64,000 nt of DNA. It comes from an uncultured Treponema sp. (GTDB lineage Bacteria > Spirochaetota > Spirochaetia > Treponematales > Treponemataceae). Position 1 is the stretch's first letter. The number at the start of each line of letters is the position of its first letter. Of this stretch, positions 34,234-43,292 are shown piece after piece. Under the pieces are notes generated by a model. The model had not been told where the DNA came from. It made no database searches and saw only the letters and a list, made by a program, of their open reading frames with translations. The DNA is taken from the NCBI GenBank assembly GCA_900319625.1, contig ONPD01000006.1, positions 1 through 64,000 of the forward strand, read 5' to 3'. The position numbers and the translations under genes are program-made.

Positions 34234-35547
34234 TTATAAACCTAAAACCTCAAGAATTGCATCAAGTTCTGCGTTAAGTTGGAAAATTTCTGCCCGGTTG
34301 AGACTTGCATCATCCTCTTCCAGGGCGATAATTCTGTCCAGAAGATTTTGAACGTATTCAGGAGTCAGCTGCTGGTTAGAGAACTGTTTTGGATCTGCCT
34401 TTTTCTTTTTCTGAGGGGCAGAAGGAGTCTTTTTCTGGATTTTGTCCATTGCCGGTGCGGCTCTTTCCGGCTGAGGCTCTGTCTGTCTGGCGGATTCAAT
34501 AGTTCTCGTAAAGACCTTTTCCTGGGCAGGCTCTGTCGGAATAAGAGGCTCAACTTCTTCCTCATCACTTTCCGGGAAGAGGTATTTTTCACCCTGAGGA
34601 TTGTCGTAATCAGTTGCAAATGCTAAATAAAAGATACATTTTCCGCTTTCATTGGGATTGAGTCTGAAAGTCGGCCATACTACAGCTACAGCAGAGTTAT
34701 TATAGGAATAAGCTGAATCAAAACCGCGGTAGTTATACATATTTGGAACCCATTCTTTTTTATCAAAGGTTCCGTAGTTTCCAAGGGCAAGAGCTTCCGG
34801 AGCCGTACAGTCTGCCCCGTAAAAAAACATCTGCATGGCGGCAGAAGGATTTCGGCTGACAATCCATTTTTCATTTGCCATTGTCTTATAAAGAACTTCG
34901 CTGGTTACAGGAACGCCATTTCTTGTATAGAAATGATAAGAATCAACTTCACCAAGAACAGTATCGAGTATTGTTTTTAAGCCAAGCTCCTTCTGAACTG
35001 AAGTTTTGTTAATGACTGTGGCAGTAACCTTTACCATATCTTCAATTCCGCCTTCAACAGAAGGAAAAATCAGGAACTCAAGTACGACATCAGCAAGGTC
35101 AGGAACAGAATATGTAATTCTCACTGCATTTTCTGATTTTGAATAGCCGGTTTTAATATTTGAATCATTAAAAAGCTTGATGATTTTATTGTTTGACTTA
35201 AGGTAAAAAGCGCTTGTTGTATATTCTTCAACAGTCGAAAGAACAGGAATCAGCTTTTCTGCCTTGTTTTTTACGGCAATATTAAAGCTTCCCAGCTTCT
35301 TTTTATAACGAAGGGTAACAAGTCCCTTGCTGAAGGGTTCAGATTTTCCCGAATTATCAGTCCAGACTTCGTTTTCTTTTTTTACAGGATATTCAAGAGT
35401 TTTTTCTGAATTCTCTCCTTCCTGAGCAGTCTGAGCGGCTGCCCCTTCTGCGGCAGCGGCATCCGTAACCTGAACGGAAGTTGTTTTACAGGAAAAAATA
35501 AATAGAGAAGAAAAAAGTAAAAGACCTGCTGTTTTAAATATCTTCAT
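34234..35547 (-). CDS. Lipoprotein of unknown function
   Basis: About 437 residues starting at MKIFKTAGLLLF, with a lipobox IFSC and a Cys at ~20. The mature N-terminal two thirds form a beta-rich domain (PFSKGLVTLRYKKKLGSFNIAVKNK...; VRITYSVPDLADVVLEFLIFPS). The last third is Pro/Glu/Lys-rich linker, then a short helical end (QLTPEYVQNLLDRIIALEEDDASLNRAEIFQLNAEL). The frame is open to 35616, but that part belongs to the upstream gene's end. Seven bases separate the two genes. Function unknown. Confidence 0.7.
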   Translation of the reverse strand: MKIFKTAGLLLFSSLFIFSCKTTSVQVTDAAAAEGAAAQTAQEGENSEKTLEYPVKKENEVWTDNSGKSEPFSKGLVTLRYKKKLGSFNIAVKNKAEKLIPVLSTVEEYTTSAFYLKSNNKIIKLFNDSNIKTGYSKSENAVRITYSVPDLADVVLEFLIFPSVEGGIEDMVKVTATVINKTSVQKELGLKTILDTVLGEVDSYHFYTRNGVPVTSEVLYKTMANEKWIVSRNPSAAMQMFFYGADCTAPEALALGNYGTFDKKEWVPNMYNYRGFDSAYSYNNSAVAVVWPTFRLNPNESGKCIFYLAFATDYDNPQGEKYLFPESDEEEVEPLIPTEPAQEKVFTRTIESARQTEPQPERAAPAMDKIQKKTPSAPQKKKKADPKQFSNQQLTPEYVQNLLDRIIALEEDDASLNRAEIFQLNAELDAILEVLGL

Positions 35548-35554
35548 TATCACC

Positions 35555-36520
35555 CTACTCCTCAACAAATTCTTCCGCTTCCTGCTGGCTTTGTGCCGTA
35601 AGAGCGCGCTGGGCATCTATTGCCTTCTTTCTGAGAAGACGAACCTGATCACGGGTTTCATTAAAAGGCTCTGCGTTAGGAACGTCAACACCTTCTGCAT
35701 TGGAAACTGAATTATAGGAAGATGCCGAATAAGCCTTAGAACCTTTAAGCATTTCAAGCTGGCCTTCCAGATCGCGGACCTGACGCTGTAAATCTGCATT
35801 CTGCTGCTGACTTTCGTTAAGCTTCTGACGGGTCTGGCTTACAGCTTCCGGATTAAACATCCTCAGCTGACGTTCATAATCTTCCTTGGCAGAAAGATAT
35901 TCTTCACCGGTCTGCTTAAGAAGATAAAGCAGTTTTTCCTCACGCTGACGCTGAATGATGGCTTCAATTTTAAACTGAGCATCAGGCTTTTTTGAACAAT
36001 CAGGATACTGTTCAACTATGCGCTCATAAACCGGACGGGCCTCGTTATAACGGTAGCCGGCATAAAGAGATTCAGCAATATAGAAAAGAGCCAGAGGATA
36101 TAAATCACTGCTTTCATTCTGATGGCAAAAATCGCTTAAAGTGATGATTGCATTGTCATATTCAGCCAGGGAATAAAGAAGCTTTCCCTTGTAAAACTGA
36201 ACGCGGGGATAATAAACAGATTTTTTGTAGTTTTCAAGATAAAAATCGCAGTCGTCCAGGGCACTCTTATTCTGACCGGCATTAATTTCCGAAGAAATCA
36301 GCATAAAATATGAATCAGCTGTGCTGTTTTCAGGATAGGCAACTGCCTTTTTCAGCATAAAAACCGCTGTAGTCCAGTCACCTTCGGAATAAGCCCTGCA
36401 GCCTTCAATAAAAGCGGCAGTTCCGCTTCCACTTGTGCCCGCAGCTCCAAAAAGAGCTGACGCTGAAAATAAAGACAATCCCAATGAAACTGCAATTACT
36501 GCGATTTTTCTGCTAATCAT
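35555..36520 (-). CDS. Exported TPR/coiled-coil protein (CpoB/YbgF-like layout)
   Basis: About 321 residues starting at MISRKIAVIAVSLG, with a Sec signal peptide cleaved around ASALFGA. TPR-like repeats follow (CRAYSEGDWTTAVFMLKKAVAYPE; LALFYIAESLYAGYRYNEARPVYERIVEQYPD), then a coiled coil rich in Gln and Leu (LNESQQQNADLQRQVRDLEG). This is the reverse of classical CpoB, where the coiled coil comes first. It is probably a periplasmic scaffold. It lies one base after the rpe stop codon, in the same transcript. Confidence 0.7.
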   Translation of the reverse strand: MISRKIAVIAVSLGLSLFSASALFGAAGTSGSGTAAFIEGCRAYSEGDWTTAVFMLKKAVAYPENSTADSYFMLISSEINAGQNKSALDDCDFYLENYKKSVYYPRVQFYKGKLLYSLAEYDNAIITLSDFCHQNESSDLYPLALFYIAESLYAGYRYNEARPVYERIVEQYPDCSKKPDAQFKIEAIIQRQREEKLLYLLKQTGEEYLSAKEDYERQLRMFNPEAVSQTRQKLNESQQQNADLQRQVRDLEGQLEMLKGSKAYSASSYNSVSNAEGVDVPNAEPFNETRDQVRLLRKKAIDAQRALTAQSQQEAEEFVEE

Positions 36521-36521
36521 T

Positions 36522-37151
36522 CTAACTCCACTTAAGAGAGCCGTTAAAAAACGAAGAGCCCGAAACAATTACATCTGTTCCCGCATCTTTTACGGCCTGC
36601 AAAGTTTCATTATTAACTCCGCCGTCAACAGAAATCAGATAATTGTAATTATTCTCTTCCCTAAGTTTTTTAAGCTCATTCACCTTTTTTAAACAGGATG
36701 GAATAAGTTTCTGGCCGCCATATCCCGGATTAACGGTCATCACTAATATAATATCGGCACATTCGAGGATTTCCTTTATCGTAGAAATCGGAGTTGAAGG
36801 CACAATCGAAACGCCGGCCTTTTTTCCAAGCTCGTGAATCTGCTGGATGATTCTGTGGGCATGTACGGCGGCTTCAATGTGGAAGGTGATCCAGTCAGCG
36901 CCTGCTTCTGCAAAGGTTTTTATCTGATTTTCCGGATGTTCCACCATCAGATGTACGTCGAATGGCAGCTGGGTAAGCTTACGGATGGAACGAACAACCG
37001 GCTGCCCGTAGGTGATTTCCGGAACAAACTGACCGTCCATAACATCAATATGAACTACAGAACCATTATTATCTTCAATCTGCTTTATTGCCCTTTCCAG
37101 GCTTGAGAAGTCTGCCGAAAGCAGTGACGGCGCTAAAAGTGGAGTTTTCAT
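36522..37151 (-). CDS. rpe: Ribulose-phosphate 3-epimerase
   Basis: Interconverts ribulose 5-phosphate and xylulose 5-phosphate in the pentose phosphate pathway. A TIM barrel of 209 residues with the metal/catalytic motifs HIDVMDGQFVPEITYG, DVHLMVEHPE, VMTVNPGYGGQKLI and SVDGGVN, all intact. It is the first gene of the minus-strand unit; a TATAAA box is ten bases before the ATG with no ribosome site. Confidence 0.96.
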   Translation of the reverse strand: MKTPLLAPSLLSADFSSLERAIKQIEDNNGSVVHIDVMDGQFVPEITYGQPVVRSIRKLTQLPFDVHLMVEHPENQIKTFAEAGADWITFHIEAAVHAHRIIQQIHELGKKAGVSIVPSTPISTIKEILECADIILVMTVNPGYGGQKLIPSCLKKVNELKKLREENNYNYLISVDGGVNNETLQAVKDAGTDVIVSGSSFFNGSLKWS

Positions 37152-37359
37152 TTGAAATAATTTTATATTTTTTTTATGCGTTTTTCCACCATTTTCCTAC
37201 ATCTTTTGCACTTCCTCGCAAGAGGTAAAAAAAATATATATAAAACAAAATTTTATCCTTGACACATAGCTTAATGTGCTGTATAAACTTTATCCCAATT
37301 TTCATTTTTTTACAGTTGATTAAACTCTCATTCTTAGCTAAAATAAATTTATTAGGATT
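37152..37359. promoter_or_regulatory. Divergent promoter region of rpe and the TPR-greA pair
   Basis: 208 bases, very AT-rich. On the plus strand two good promoters are present: TTGACA-17-TATAAA (37259-37287) and TTGATT-17-TAAAAT (37316-37344). The first predicts a leader of about 65 bases, the second of about nine bases ending in ATTAGGATT. The spacer of the first carries CACAT-N6-ATGTG, a possible operator. On the minus strand TATAAA (37167-37162) serves rpe. Confidence 0.65.
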
Positions 37360-38295
37360 ATGGAGACAGAAACAGAAGCTGGTCTGAGAGAAGTCCTTCA
37401 ATTTTTTGAGGATGGAAAAGCTGAGCAGGCGCAAAAGGTTATAACCCATCTCTTTGAAATTGACTTAGATTCCAGAGAGGTTGCCTATTGTAACCGCTGC
37501 TGCAACTTCTGGATTGACGCTGTGAACCGCCTTAAAAGTGCAGATGATATTTACGTACAGAGCGAAAATATCCTGCAGGAATGGAAGGCTTTTCAGAACT
37601 TTATCTCCCATGAAACCTTCGTTTACGAAAAGGCTTATTTTGCCGTTGCAAAAGGCTTCTTTTCCACTGCCCTTTTTCATTTTTTGAAAATCGTTGACGG
37701 GGTAAAAGATTCTTTTCAAAGGGCAGACATTTACAGGAAAGCCGGCATCTGTTACAAGAAGCTGGGTGATTTTGAAAATGCCCTGGCCTGTCTTACCGAA
37801 GCAAATAATGCACATCCTAATCTGGCTTCTGTTCTTGCAGAGCTTGCAGACTGCTACTCCCTCTGCGGAAACGACAGGGTTGGAAAAGTATTGTTCAGGG
37901 AAGCATTTTTTCTTGCTCCGGAGTTTATTGACCTTGATTTTCTGGATTCAGAGCTTATCAAGTGCCTTATAACTCAAACAAAGAAAAAAGGCTATTCGGG
38001 AAAAGACCAGCTTTACTGGATTCCGGTTTACGGAACATTAAACGGCGTTTTCAACGTAAAACGTGAGCTTAATTCCCAGGAAGTTGGAAAGCTTAGAAAG
38101 AATATCTATGCGATGGAAAATGAGTTTAAGGATCCTTCCTGCAATACGGACATCCTTATTCCAAAAATGCTGAACAGCTATTTCTGGCTCATCGACCACT
38201 ACGTTCTTACCCATGAGAATGCCGCAAAGATAAACGAAGTTCTTTTAAAAATAAAATTATTGGACTCTTCAATTTACGAAGCGTACATTAAATAA
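37360..38295 (+). CDS. TPR-repeat protein upstream of greA
   Basis: 311 residues, cytoplasmic (no signal peptide or TM helix). Helical repeats of TPR type are seen around residues 75-190 (VAKGFFSTALFHFLKIVDGVKD; AGICYKKLGDFENALACLTEANN; AELADCYSLCGNDRVGKVLFREAF). It ends 35 bases before the greA start. The neighbouring GreA also has a long helical-repeat front. I infer a common transcription-linked complex, but no functional family is recognised. Confidence 0.65.
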   Translation: METETEAGLREVLQFFEDGKAEQAQKVITHLFEIDLDSREVAYCNRCCNFWIDAVNRLKSADDIYVQSENILQEWKAFQNFISHETFVYEKAYFAVAKGFFSTALFHFLKIVDGVKDSFQRADIYRKAGICYKKLGDFENALACLTEANNAHPNLASVLAELADCYSLCGNDRVGKVLFREAFFLAPEFIDLDFLDSELIKCLITQTKKKGYSGKDQLYWIPVYGTLNGVFNVKRELNSQEVGKLRKNIYAMENEFKDPSCNTDILIPKMLNSYFWLIDHYVLTHENAAKINEVLLKIKLLDSSIYEAYIK

Positions 38296-38330
38296 AAACG
38301 CCGCGATGCTGGGCGTTGAGGAGAATTAAT

Positions 38331-41096
38331 ATGGCAGATTTAATTCAGTCTGTAGAGGACATGCTTAAAGAGGCAACTTGGACACGTGCCGCTATCAGCA
38401 ATTACAAAGAGAGTGATATCAAAGCATTGGCTAACATCGTTGAACAGGCCAACAAAGAAAACTGCATCGACCAGATTTATGATATCTGTGCCGAACAGCT
38501 TGTGCATTCAAAAGACAGCATCATTGCTCTCTATGTATGCGGCGTTACAGATCTTAGAAAAGGCCTGCTTGATAACTCCAATATGGAAACCCTTGTCGAC
38601 ATCTTCCTCAAGAATCACAAGGAAAACGTTGTTATTTCCCTTTGTCAGGATATTCTTGCCGATGACAGCACAAACCGATTTGCACTCAGAACACTTGCTG
38701 ACTGCTATGCCGCAGATCCTGATCAGAAGGACAAAGTTTGGGAAATCTACGCAACTCTGGTAAAAATCGACTTTGAAGAAGCCCTTCTTGCAAAGGCTCT
38801 TGGTGAACACTTTGAAGCTGAAGCAAAAGAAGATGCCGCTAACCAGAAAGTTCTTCTTAAAACTGCTATCGAATACTATAAAAAAGCAATTCTCCGCTTT
38901 ATCAATCAGAACAACTACAACGGCGTAAAGGAAGTTTGGGCAAAACTCATCGAGCTTATGCCTGCTGAATTTGATTTCTTCCAGCTGCTCCGCCGCAAGA
39001 TTGCAAAATCTATGGGTGAAACAAAGACTACAAACCTTATGCAGGATTTGTATGAGTGGTACAAGAAAAACGAAAAGTGGGATATTGCAATTACAATCCT
39101 CAAGCAGAATCTTGAAGTTGACCAGAAAGATACATGGGCAAGAAATCAGATTATTGACTGCTACCGTGGCCGCTACAAGACTCATTCTCAGCTTGAAAAC
39201 TTTATCCGTTCTTCTAACCTGGGACAGAGCTACCGCAATGTTTTCGAAGCCATCAACGACTTTGAAAAGCACATCGCATTTGATAAGGGAAGCTTTGTAT
39301 TCCACCGCAACTGGGGTGTAGGTAAAATCAAAAAGCTGGAAGGTGATTCAATCGAAATCAGATTCGCAGCCGGAATCAAAAATATGAAGCTTTCTATGGC
39401 CGTAACAGCCCTCAAACCTCTTGCAAACGATCACATCTGGGTTCTTAAGGCAACCAACCACAAGGAAGATCTTGTTAAAATGGTTAAAGGCTACAAAGAC
39501 GAAAAGGGCGAAGAAGTTTACGGTACAGAATGGGCTCTTAAAACAATCATCAGAAGCTACAACAATAACTGTGACTTCAAGCACATCAAGGCTGAACTTG
39601 TTCCTTCAATTCTTTCTGCAGGTGAATGGACAAGCTGGAACACAAAAGCAAAGAAAATCCTTGAAGAAAATGCAGAATTCGGCGTAGATCCTAACGATAT
39701 CAATATGTACACAGTACGTGAGAACGAAATTACAGCTGAAGAAAAGCTTTCTAACGAATTCAAGGCTCAGAAAGCATTCTTTGCCCGCGTAGATATCCTT
39801 ATGAAGTACTTCGACAATGACCTCACAGATAACTCTAGTGATTACTTTGCAGAAATGTACTCATACTTCACAAGCTACCTCAAGAACATCACAAAGGTTG
39901 ACGTTCAGGTTCTTGCATCTTACCTTGTTGTAAAACACATAGGAGTTGCAGACAAACAGTACGCTTTCCAGACAAAAGAAACTTTTGCAGAAATCTACTC
40001 TCGCCTTGAAGATCCACGCGTTGCTTACGAAGAACTTAAAGATACAAAGAATACAAGCCTGAGAGCTGACTTCATTAAGAGCATCAGACTTCTTCCGGAC
40101 TGGAACACACAGTACATCAGAATGTTCCCTACAGTTCTCGATATGAAGATGCTGGACACTCTTATCAAAGAAGGCTACACAGAAGACGTTCAGAAGTTCA
40201 TTAAGGTTGCATTCGAACAGTACAAAGACTACCGCGATGCAGTTCTCTTCCTCTTCAAGGAATGTCAGGATAAAGAATGGTTCCAGAATGCAGGCGTAAG
40301 CTTTGAAAAACAGCTGATTACCTTGATTAACATCATTCAGCTCAGCTTCCGCGAAATTGATAACCACGTTCACTCAACAGAGAACAAGAAAATCAATAAG
40401 AATGCAATCGCCCTTCTTTTCAAGGACGATGCCCTCTTCAACCACATGTTCAGTGGCGACGAAAAACTTGTAATGAAGATGTACACTCTTATTGATGATA
40501 TTCCTAACCGCGAGGGAATCCCTGACGCTAAGACAAAGATTCGTAACAAGATTCTTGAAAAATACCCGGACTTCAAGTTCCGTGTATCTGAAGAAAAGAC
40601 TTCAGGACAGGCTAAGGGTATGATTGTTACCGCTAAAAAGCTTGAAGAAAAGAAAGCTGAGCTTGAAAAAATCCAGAACGTACTTCTTCCGGAAAACGCA
40701 AAGGACGTTGCAGAAGCACGTGCAAAGGGAGACTTGAAGGAAAACGCAGAGTACAAGGCAGCCCGCGAACAGCAGCATATGCTCAACCTCAAGGTTCAGA
40801 CTTTGCAGTCAGAAATCAACCGTGCGGTTATTTTCGACCCTACAACTTCTACAACATCGGTTGTTTCATTCGCTACAGTTGTAACTCTTACAAACAACGA
40901 CTCTGGAAAAGATGAAGTTTATACAATTCTTGGACCTTGGGAATCAGATCCGGACAACAACATCATCTCTTACATGTCACCATTCGGAAACGCAATTCTC
41001 GATAAGAAGGTTGGAGATACAGCAGTATTTACAATCAACGAGAACAAGAATAACTACACTGTAAAGGCTATTAAAAAAGCTGACATTACAAAATAA
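38331..41096 (+). CDS. greA: GreA-type transcription elongation factor with long N-terminal extension
   Basis: 921 residues against about 158 for ordinary GreA. The C-terminal ~170 residues are GreA: a coiled coil with the tip motif ARAKGDLKENAEY (~793; the Asp and Glu that stimulate RNA cleavage are kept), then the FKBP-like end. The first ~300 residues are helical repeats. Residues ~318-370 (GSFVFHRNWGVGKIKKLEGDSIEIRF) look like a CarD/Mfd RNA-polymerase-interacting domain. Long GreA forms are known from spirochaetes and chlamydiae. The start is ATG 38331 with GAGGAG; the frame's earlier start at 38316 adds only five residues. Confidence 0.9.
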   Translation: MADLIQSVEDMLKEATWTRAAISNYKESDIKALANIVEQANKENCIDQIYDICAEQLVHSKDSIIALYVCGVTDLRKGLLDNSNMETLVDIFLKNHKENVVISLCQDILADDSTNRFALRTLADCYAADPDQKDKVWEIYATLVKIDFEEALLAKALGEHFEAEAKEDAANQKVLLKTAIEYYKKAILRFINQNNYNGVKEVWAKLIELMPAEFDFFQLLRRKIAKSMGETKTTNLMQDLYEWYKKNEKWDIAITILKQNLEVDQKDTWARNQIIDCYRGRYKTHSQLENFIRSSNLGQSYRNVFEAINDFEKHIAFDKGSFVFHRNWGVGKIKKLEGDSIEIRFAAGIKNMKLSMAVTALKPLANDHIWVLKATNHKEDLVKMVKGYKDEKGEEVYGTEWALKTIIRSYNNNCDFKHIKAELVPSILSAGEWTSWNTKAKKILEENAEFGVDPNDINMYTVRENEITAEEKLSNEFKAQKAFFARVDILMKYFDNDLTDNSSDYFAEMYSYFTSYLKNITKVDVQVLASYLVVKHIGVADKQYAFQTKETFAEIYSRLEDPRVAYEELKDTKNTSLRADFIKSIRLLPDWNTQYIRMFPTVLDMKMLDTLIKEGYTEDVQKFIKVAFEQYKDYRDAVLFLFKECQDKEWFQNAGVSFEKQLITLINIIQLSFREIDNHVHSTENKKINKNAIALLFKDDALFNHMFSGDEKLVMKMYTLIDDIPNREGIPDAKTKIRNKILEKYPDFKFRVSEEKTSGQAKGMIVTAKKLEEKKAELEKIQNVLLPENAKDVAEARAKGDLKENAEYKAAREQQHMLNLKVQTLQSEINRAVIFDPTTSTTSVVSFATVVTLTNNDSGKDEVYTILGPWESDPDNNIISYMSPFGNAILDKKVGDTAVFTINENKNNYTVKAIKKADITK

Positions 41097-41120
41097 GTTA
41101 TCTTTCTGATTAAACAAGAC

Positions 41121-41170
41121 CGGCTGTTTGATTAATATGCAAAATATTGATTGAACAGCCGATTTTTTTT
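41121..41170 (+). terminator. greA terminator
   Basis: CGGCTGTT pairs with AACAGCCG around a 25-base loop containing a second AATAT/ATATT pairing, then eight Ts. The right arm overlaps the -35 box of the next gene. Confidence 0.85.
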
Positions 41171-41178
41171 GCTATAAT
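41151..41178 (+). promoter_or_regulatory. Promoter of the metallo-hydrolase gene, overlapping a terminator
   Basis: TTGAAC (41151-41156), 16-base spacer, TATAAT (41173-41178), then eight bases to ATG 41187 with no ribosome site. The -35 lies in the right part of the greA terminator hairpin. Confidence 0.55.
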
Positions 41179-41186
41179 CATTTTAT

Positions 41187-42149
41187 ATGTCAGATATTTC
41201 AAAAAAAATAATTGAACTTTTACCGGATACCTTTGTAATTCCTGCCCCGACCAACATAGGCGCAATCATAAAAAAAGATGATAAAAATCCTTCTGCAAGC
41301 ATCGTTTACCTTATTGATTCAGGAACAACTGAAATAGACGCAGAATATATTCTTAATGTCCTTAATGATTTTTTTGAAAAAAAAGACCGGAAATGGAAGC
41401 TTGAAGCAATCATAAATACCCACGGCCATACTGACCATATCGGCGGAAACGACTTCATCACAAAAAAGACAGGCTGCCAGGTCTGGGCGCCCCTTTTGGA
41501 ATGCGCCATGATGGAGAATCCTTATTTGCAGGCAACCCAGATCTGGGGAGGCATTCCGCCCCACGAAATCCAGACTTCATATTTTAAGGCGACTCCCAGC
41601 AAGCCCACCCGCATAATTTCAGAAGCCGATAAAATAACTTTTTCAGACGGCAGCGAAATCTCCTTCCTTTCTATGCCCGGCCACTGCTTTGAAATGACAG
41701 CCGTAATCTACACTGCCCCGGACGGAAAAAAGACATTGTATGCGGGAGACGGTCTTTTTACCCGGGGAGAGCTTTCTAAATACTGGATTCCCTACATGCA
41801 GAATCCCTTTGAGTTTATGAACTCGCTTGATAAGCTTGAAAAAATAGAAAATATTGAATGGTGTGTGCCAAGCCACGGAGATGCTATAAATACTAATCTT
41901 ACAGAAACTATTGAAATGAACCGGCTTGCGATTCTGGAAACAAAAGGTATGCTTTTGAACTTGATTTCTCAGGGAAGAAAGACTTCGGAAGAGCTTTTGA
42001 AGGCCGTAGCCGATATGAATGATATGAAGCTCGGGTTCGGGATGTTTGTGCTGGTAGGAAGCACCCTGCGTTCCTACCTGGCAATTCTTCACGACCTCAA
42101 GTACATCAAGGTCGTGATAGAAGACAATAAGTTTTACTGGACCTTATAA
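41187..42149 (+). CDS. Metallo-beta-lactamase-fold hydrolase
   Basis: 320 residues. Metal motif NTHGHTDHIGG (~77-87; THxHxDH type), a second His in MPGHCFE, the bridging Asp in YAGDGLF and a late His in CVPSHGD give a complete two-metal site. The C-terminal ~80 residues include a small winged-helix-like end (LATRSYLAILHDLKYI region), as in glyoxalase II-like/LACTB2-type hydrolases. The substrate is unknown. It is transcribed alone between two terminators. Confidence 0.87.
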   Translation: MSDISKKIIELLPDTFVIPAPTNIGAIIKKDDKNPSASIVYLIDSGTTEIDAEYILNVLNDFFEKKDRKWKLEAIINTHGHTDHIGGNDFITKKTGCQVWAPLLECAMMENPYLQATQIWGGIPPHEIQTSYFKATPSKPTRIISEADKITFSDGSEISFLSMPGHCFEMTAVIYTAPDGKKTLYAGDGLFTRGELSKYWIPYMQNPFEFMNSLDKLEKIENIEWCVPSHGDAINTNLTETIEMNRLAILETKGMLLNLISQGRKTSEELLKAVADMNDMKLGFGMFVLVGSTLRSYLAILHDLKYIKVVIEDNKFYWTL

Positions 42150-42166
42150 AAAGCGTCTGCCGCTTT
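42150..42166. terminator. Short bidirectional hairpin between convergent genes
   Basis: AAAGCG-TCTGC-CGCTTT fills the whole gap between the metallo-hydrolase and deoC stops. With the flanking A/T bases it may work weakly in both directions. Confidence 0.45.
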
Positions 42167-42877
42167 CTATTCAAAATCCTTAAGGATTGCGATTCCGCTT
42201 GAAGTTCCGATGCGGTTAGCGCCGGCTTCTACCATTTCAAGGGCAGCCTTAGAAGTTCTTACTCCACCGGAAGCCTTAACTCCCATATCCTTACCTACAG
42301 TTTTTCTCATCAGTTCAACGTGATGAGCTGTAGCGCCATTAGGAAGGAGCTTTCCGTCCTTGTCTTTAAGAATTGCAAAACCAGTAGAAGTTTTTACAAA
42401 ATCAGCTCCGGCTTTTTTAGCGCAGAGACAGCAGCTTTCAATTGCCTGATCAGAAAGATAGCAGGTTTCAAGGATAACTTTAACAACGATTGATTTGTTA
42501 AGTTTTTTACCCTCGTCTCTTGCGGCATCAACTACATCAGCGATGTCCTTTCCAACTTCAGAAAATCTTCCGTCGCGGGCAGCACCAACATTGATAACCA
42601 TATCAACTTCATCTGCACCATCCTGAATGGTTTTTCTTGTTTCAAAAGCTTTAACAACAGAAGGAGTAGCACCAAGAGGGAAACCGATAACAGTACAAAC
42701 CTTTACTCCAGAGCCTTTCAAAAGTTCAGCAGAAAGTTCAACATAGCTTGGATTAACACAAACAGAAGCAAAATGATTTTCAGCCGCTTCCTTACAAAGA
42801 TTTTCGATTTCGCTGACACCAGCCTGAGGAGCCAGCAGTGTGTGGTCTATCATAGACGCGATTTCTTGTTTAGTCAT
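42167..42877 (-). CDS. deoC: Deoxyribose-phosphate aldolase
   Basis: Splits 2-deoxyribose 5-phosphate to glyceraldehyde 3-phosphate and acetaldehyde. A class I aldolase TIM barrel with Schiff-base Lys162 in DFVKTSTGF, the second Lys in KASGGVRT, and Asp92 in EVDMVINVG. Length 236 is normal. It has the best leaderless-type promoter of the window: TTGACA-16-TATAAT with the ATG only seven bases after the -10 box. The nucleoside-catabolic partners deoA/deoB are not nearby. Confidence 0.96.
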   Translation of the reverse strand: MTKQEIASMIDHTLLAPQAGVSEIENLCKEAAENHFASVCVNPSYVELSAELLKGSGVKVCTVIGFPLGATPSVVKAFETRKTIQDGADEVDMVINVGAARDGRFSEVGKDIADVVDAARDEGKKLNKSIVVKVILETCYLSDQAIESCCLCAKKAGADFVKTSTGFAILKDKDGKLLPNGATAHHVELMRKTVGKDMGVKASGGVRTSKAALEMVEAGANRIGTSSGIAILKDFE

Positions 42878-42884
42878 AATGACT

Positions 42885-42912
42885 ATTATATAAGAAGCAA
42901 AGCTATTGTCAA
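42885..42912 (-). promoter_or_regulatory. Consensus promoter of deoC, leaderless
   Basis: Minus strand: TTGACA (42912-42907), 16 bases, TATAAT (42890-42885), seven bases, ATG. Both boxes are perfect consensus. The transcription start should fall at or one base before the ATG. Confidence 0.75.
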
Positions 42913-43031
42913 TTTGACTGATTTCAATGATAAATTGTCAGATAAAATGGTTGCTCAAACGGAATTCATACTGTATATTTTATAGAAAGACTTGTCTGGC
43001 AAAATACAACCAGGTTTTTATAGGAGCAAAT

Positions 43032-43202
43032 ATGGCATACAAAATCAATGACGCATGTGTAAACTGCGGAACTTGTGAACCGGACTGCCCGGTTGGAGCT
43101 ATCTCTGAAAGCGGAGATAAAAGAGTAATTGATGCAGCAGCTTGCATCAGCTGTGGAACATGTGCAGCAGAATGCCCTGCTGAAGCAATTTCAGAAGAGT
43201 AA
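43032..43202 (+). CDS. 2x[4Fe-4S] ferredoxin
   Basis: A 56-residue clostridial-type ferredoxin, soluble electron carrier. Two clusters: Cys9, 12, 15 with Cys48, and Cys38, 41, 44 with Cys19 (CxxCxxCxxxCP twice). The start at ATG 43032 has TAGGAG upstream. It is monocistronic, with a strong terminator. Its clusters would be built by the suf system at 1756-6887. Confidence 0.96.
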   Translation: MAYKINDACVNCGTCEPDCPVGAISESGDKRVIDAAACISCGTCAAECPAEAISEE

Positions 43203-43229
43203 TTCTTTTACTATCTTACTTTCAGAATC

Positions 43230-43262
43230 AGACAGATTCTCTGGCAGGAATCTGTCTTTTAT
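43230..43262 (+). terminator. Ferredoxin terminator
   Basis: AGACAGATTC, eight-base loop, GAATCTGTCT, followed by a T-rich tail. Confidence 0.85.
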
Positions 43263-43292
43263 TTTTTAAACACTTGCTTTATTATTTAGGTG

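Noticed and set aside
38508..39305. 265-codon minus-strand open frame inside greA
   Set aside because: Cys/Phe/Val-rich antisense translation typical of a shadow frame; no ribosome site or motifs.
38331..41096. Frameshifted fusion of separate proteins
   Set aside because: The frame is continuous without codon-usage break, and long GreA forms are known in spirochaetes and chlamydiae.
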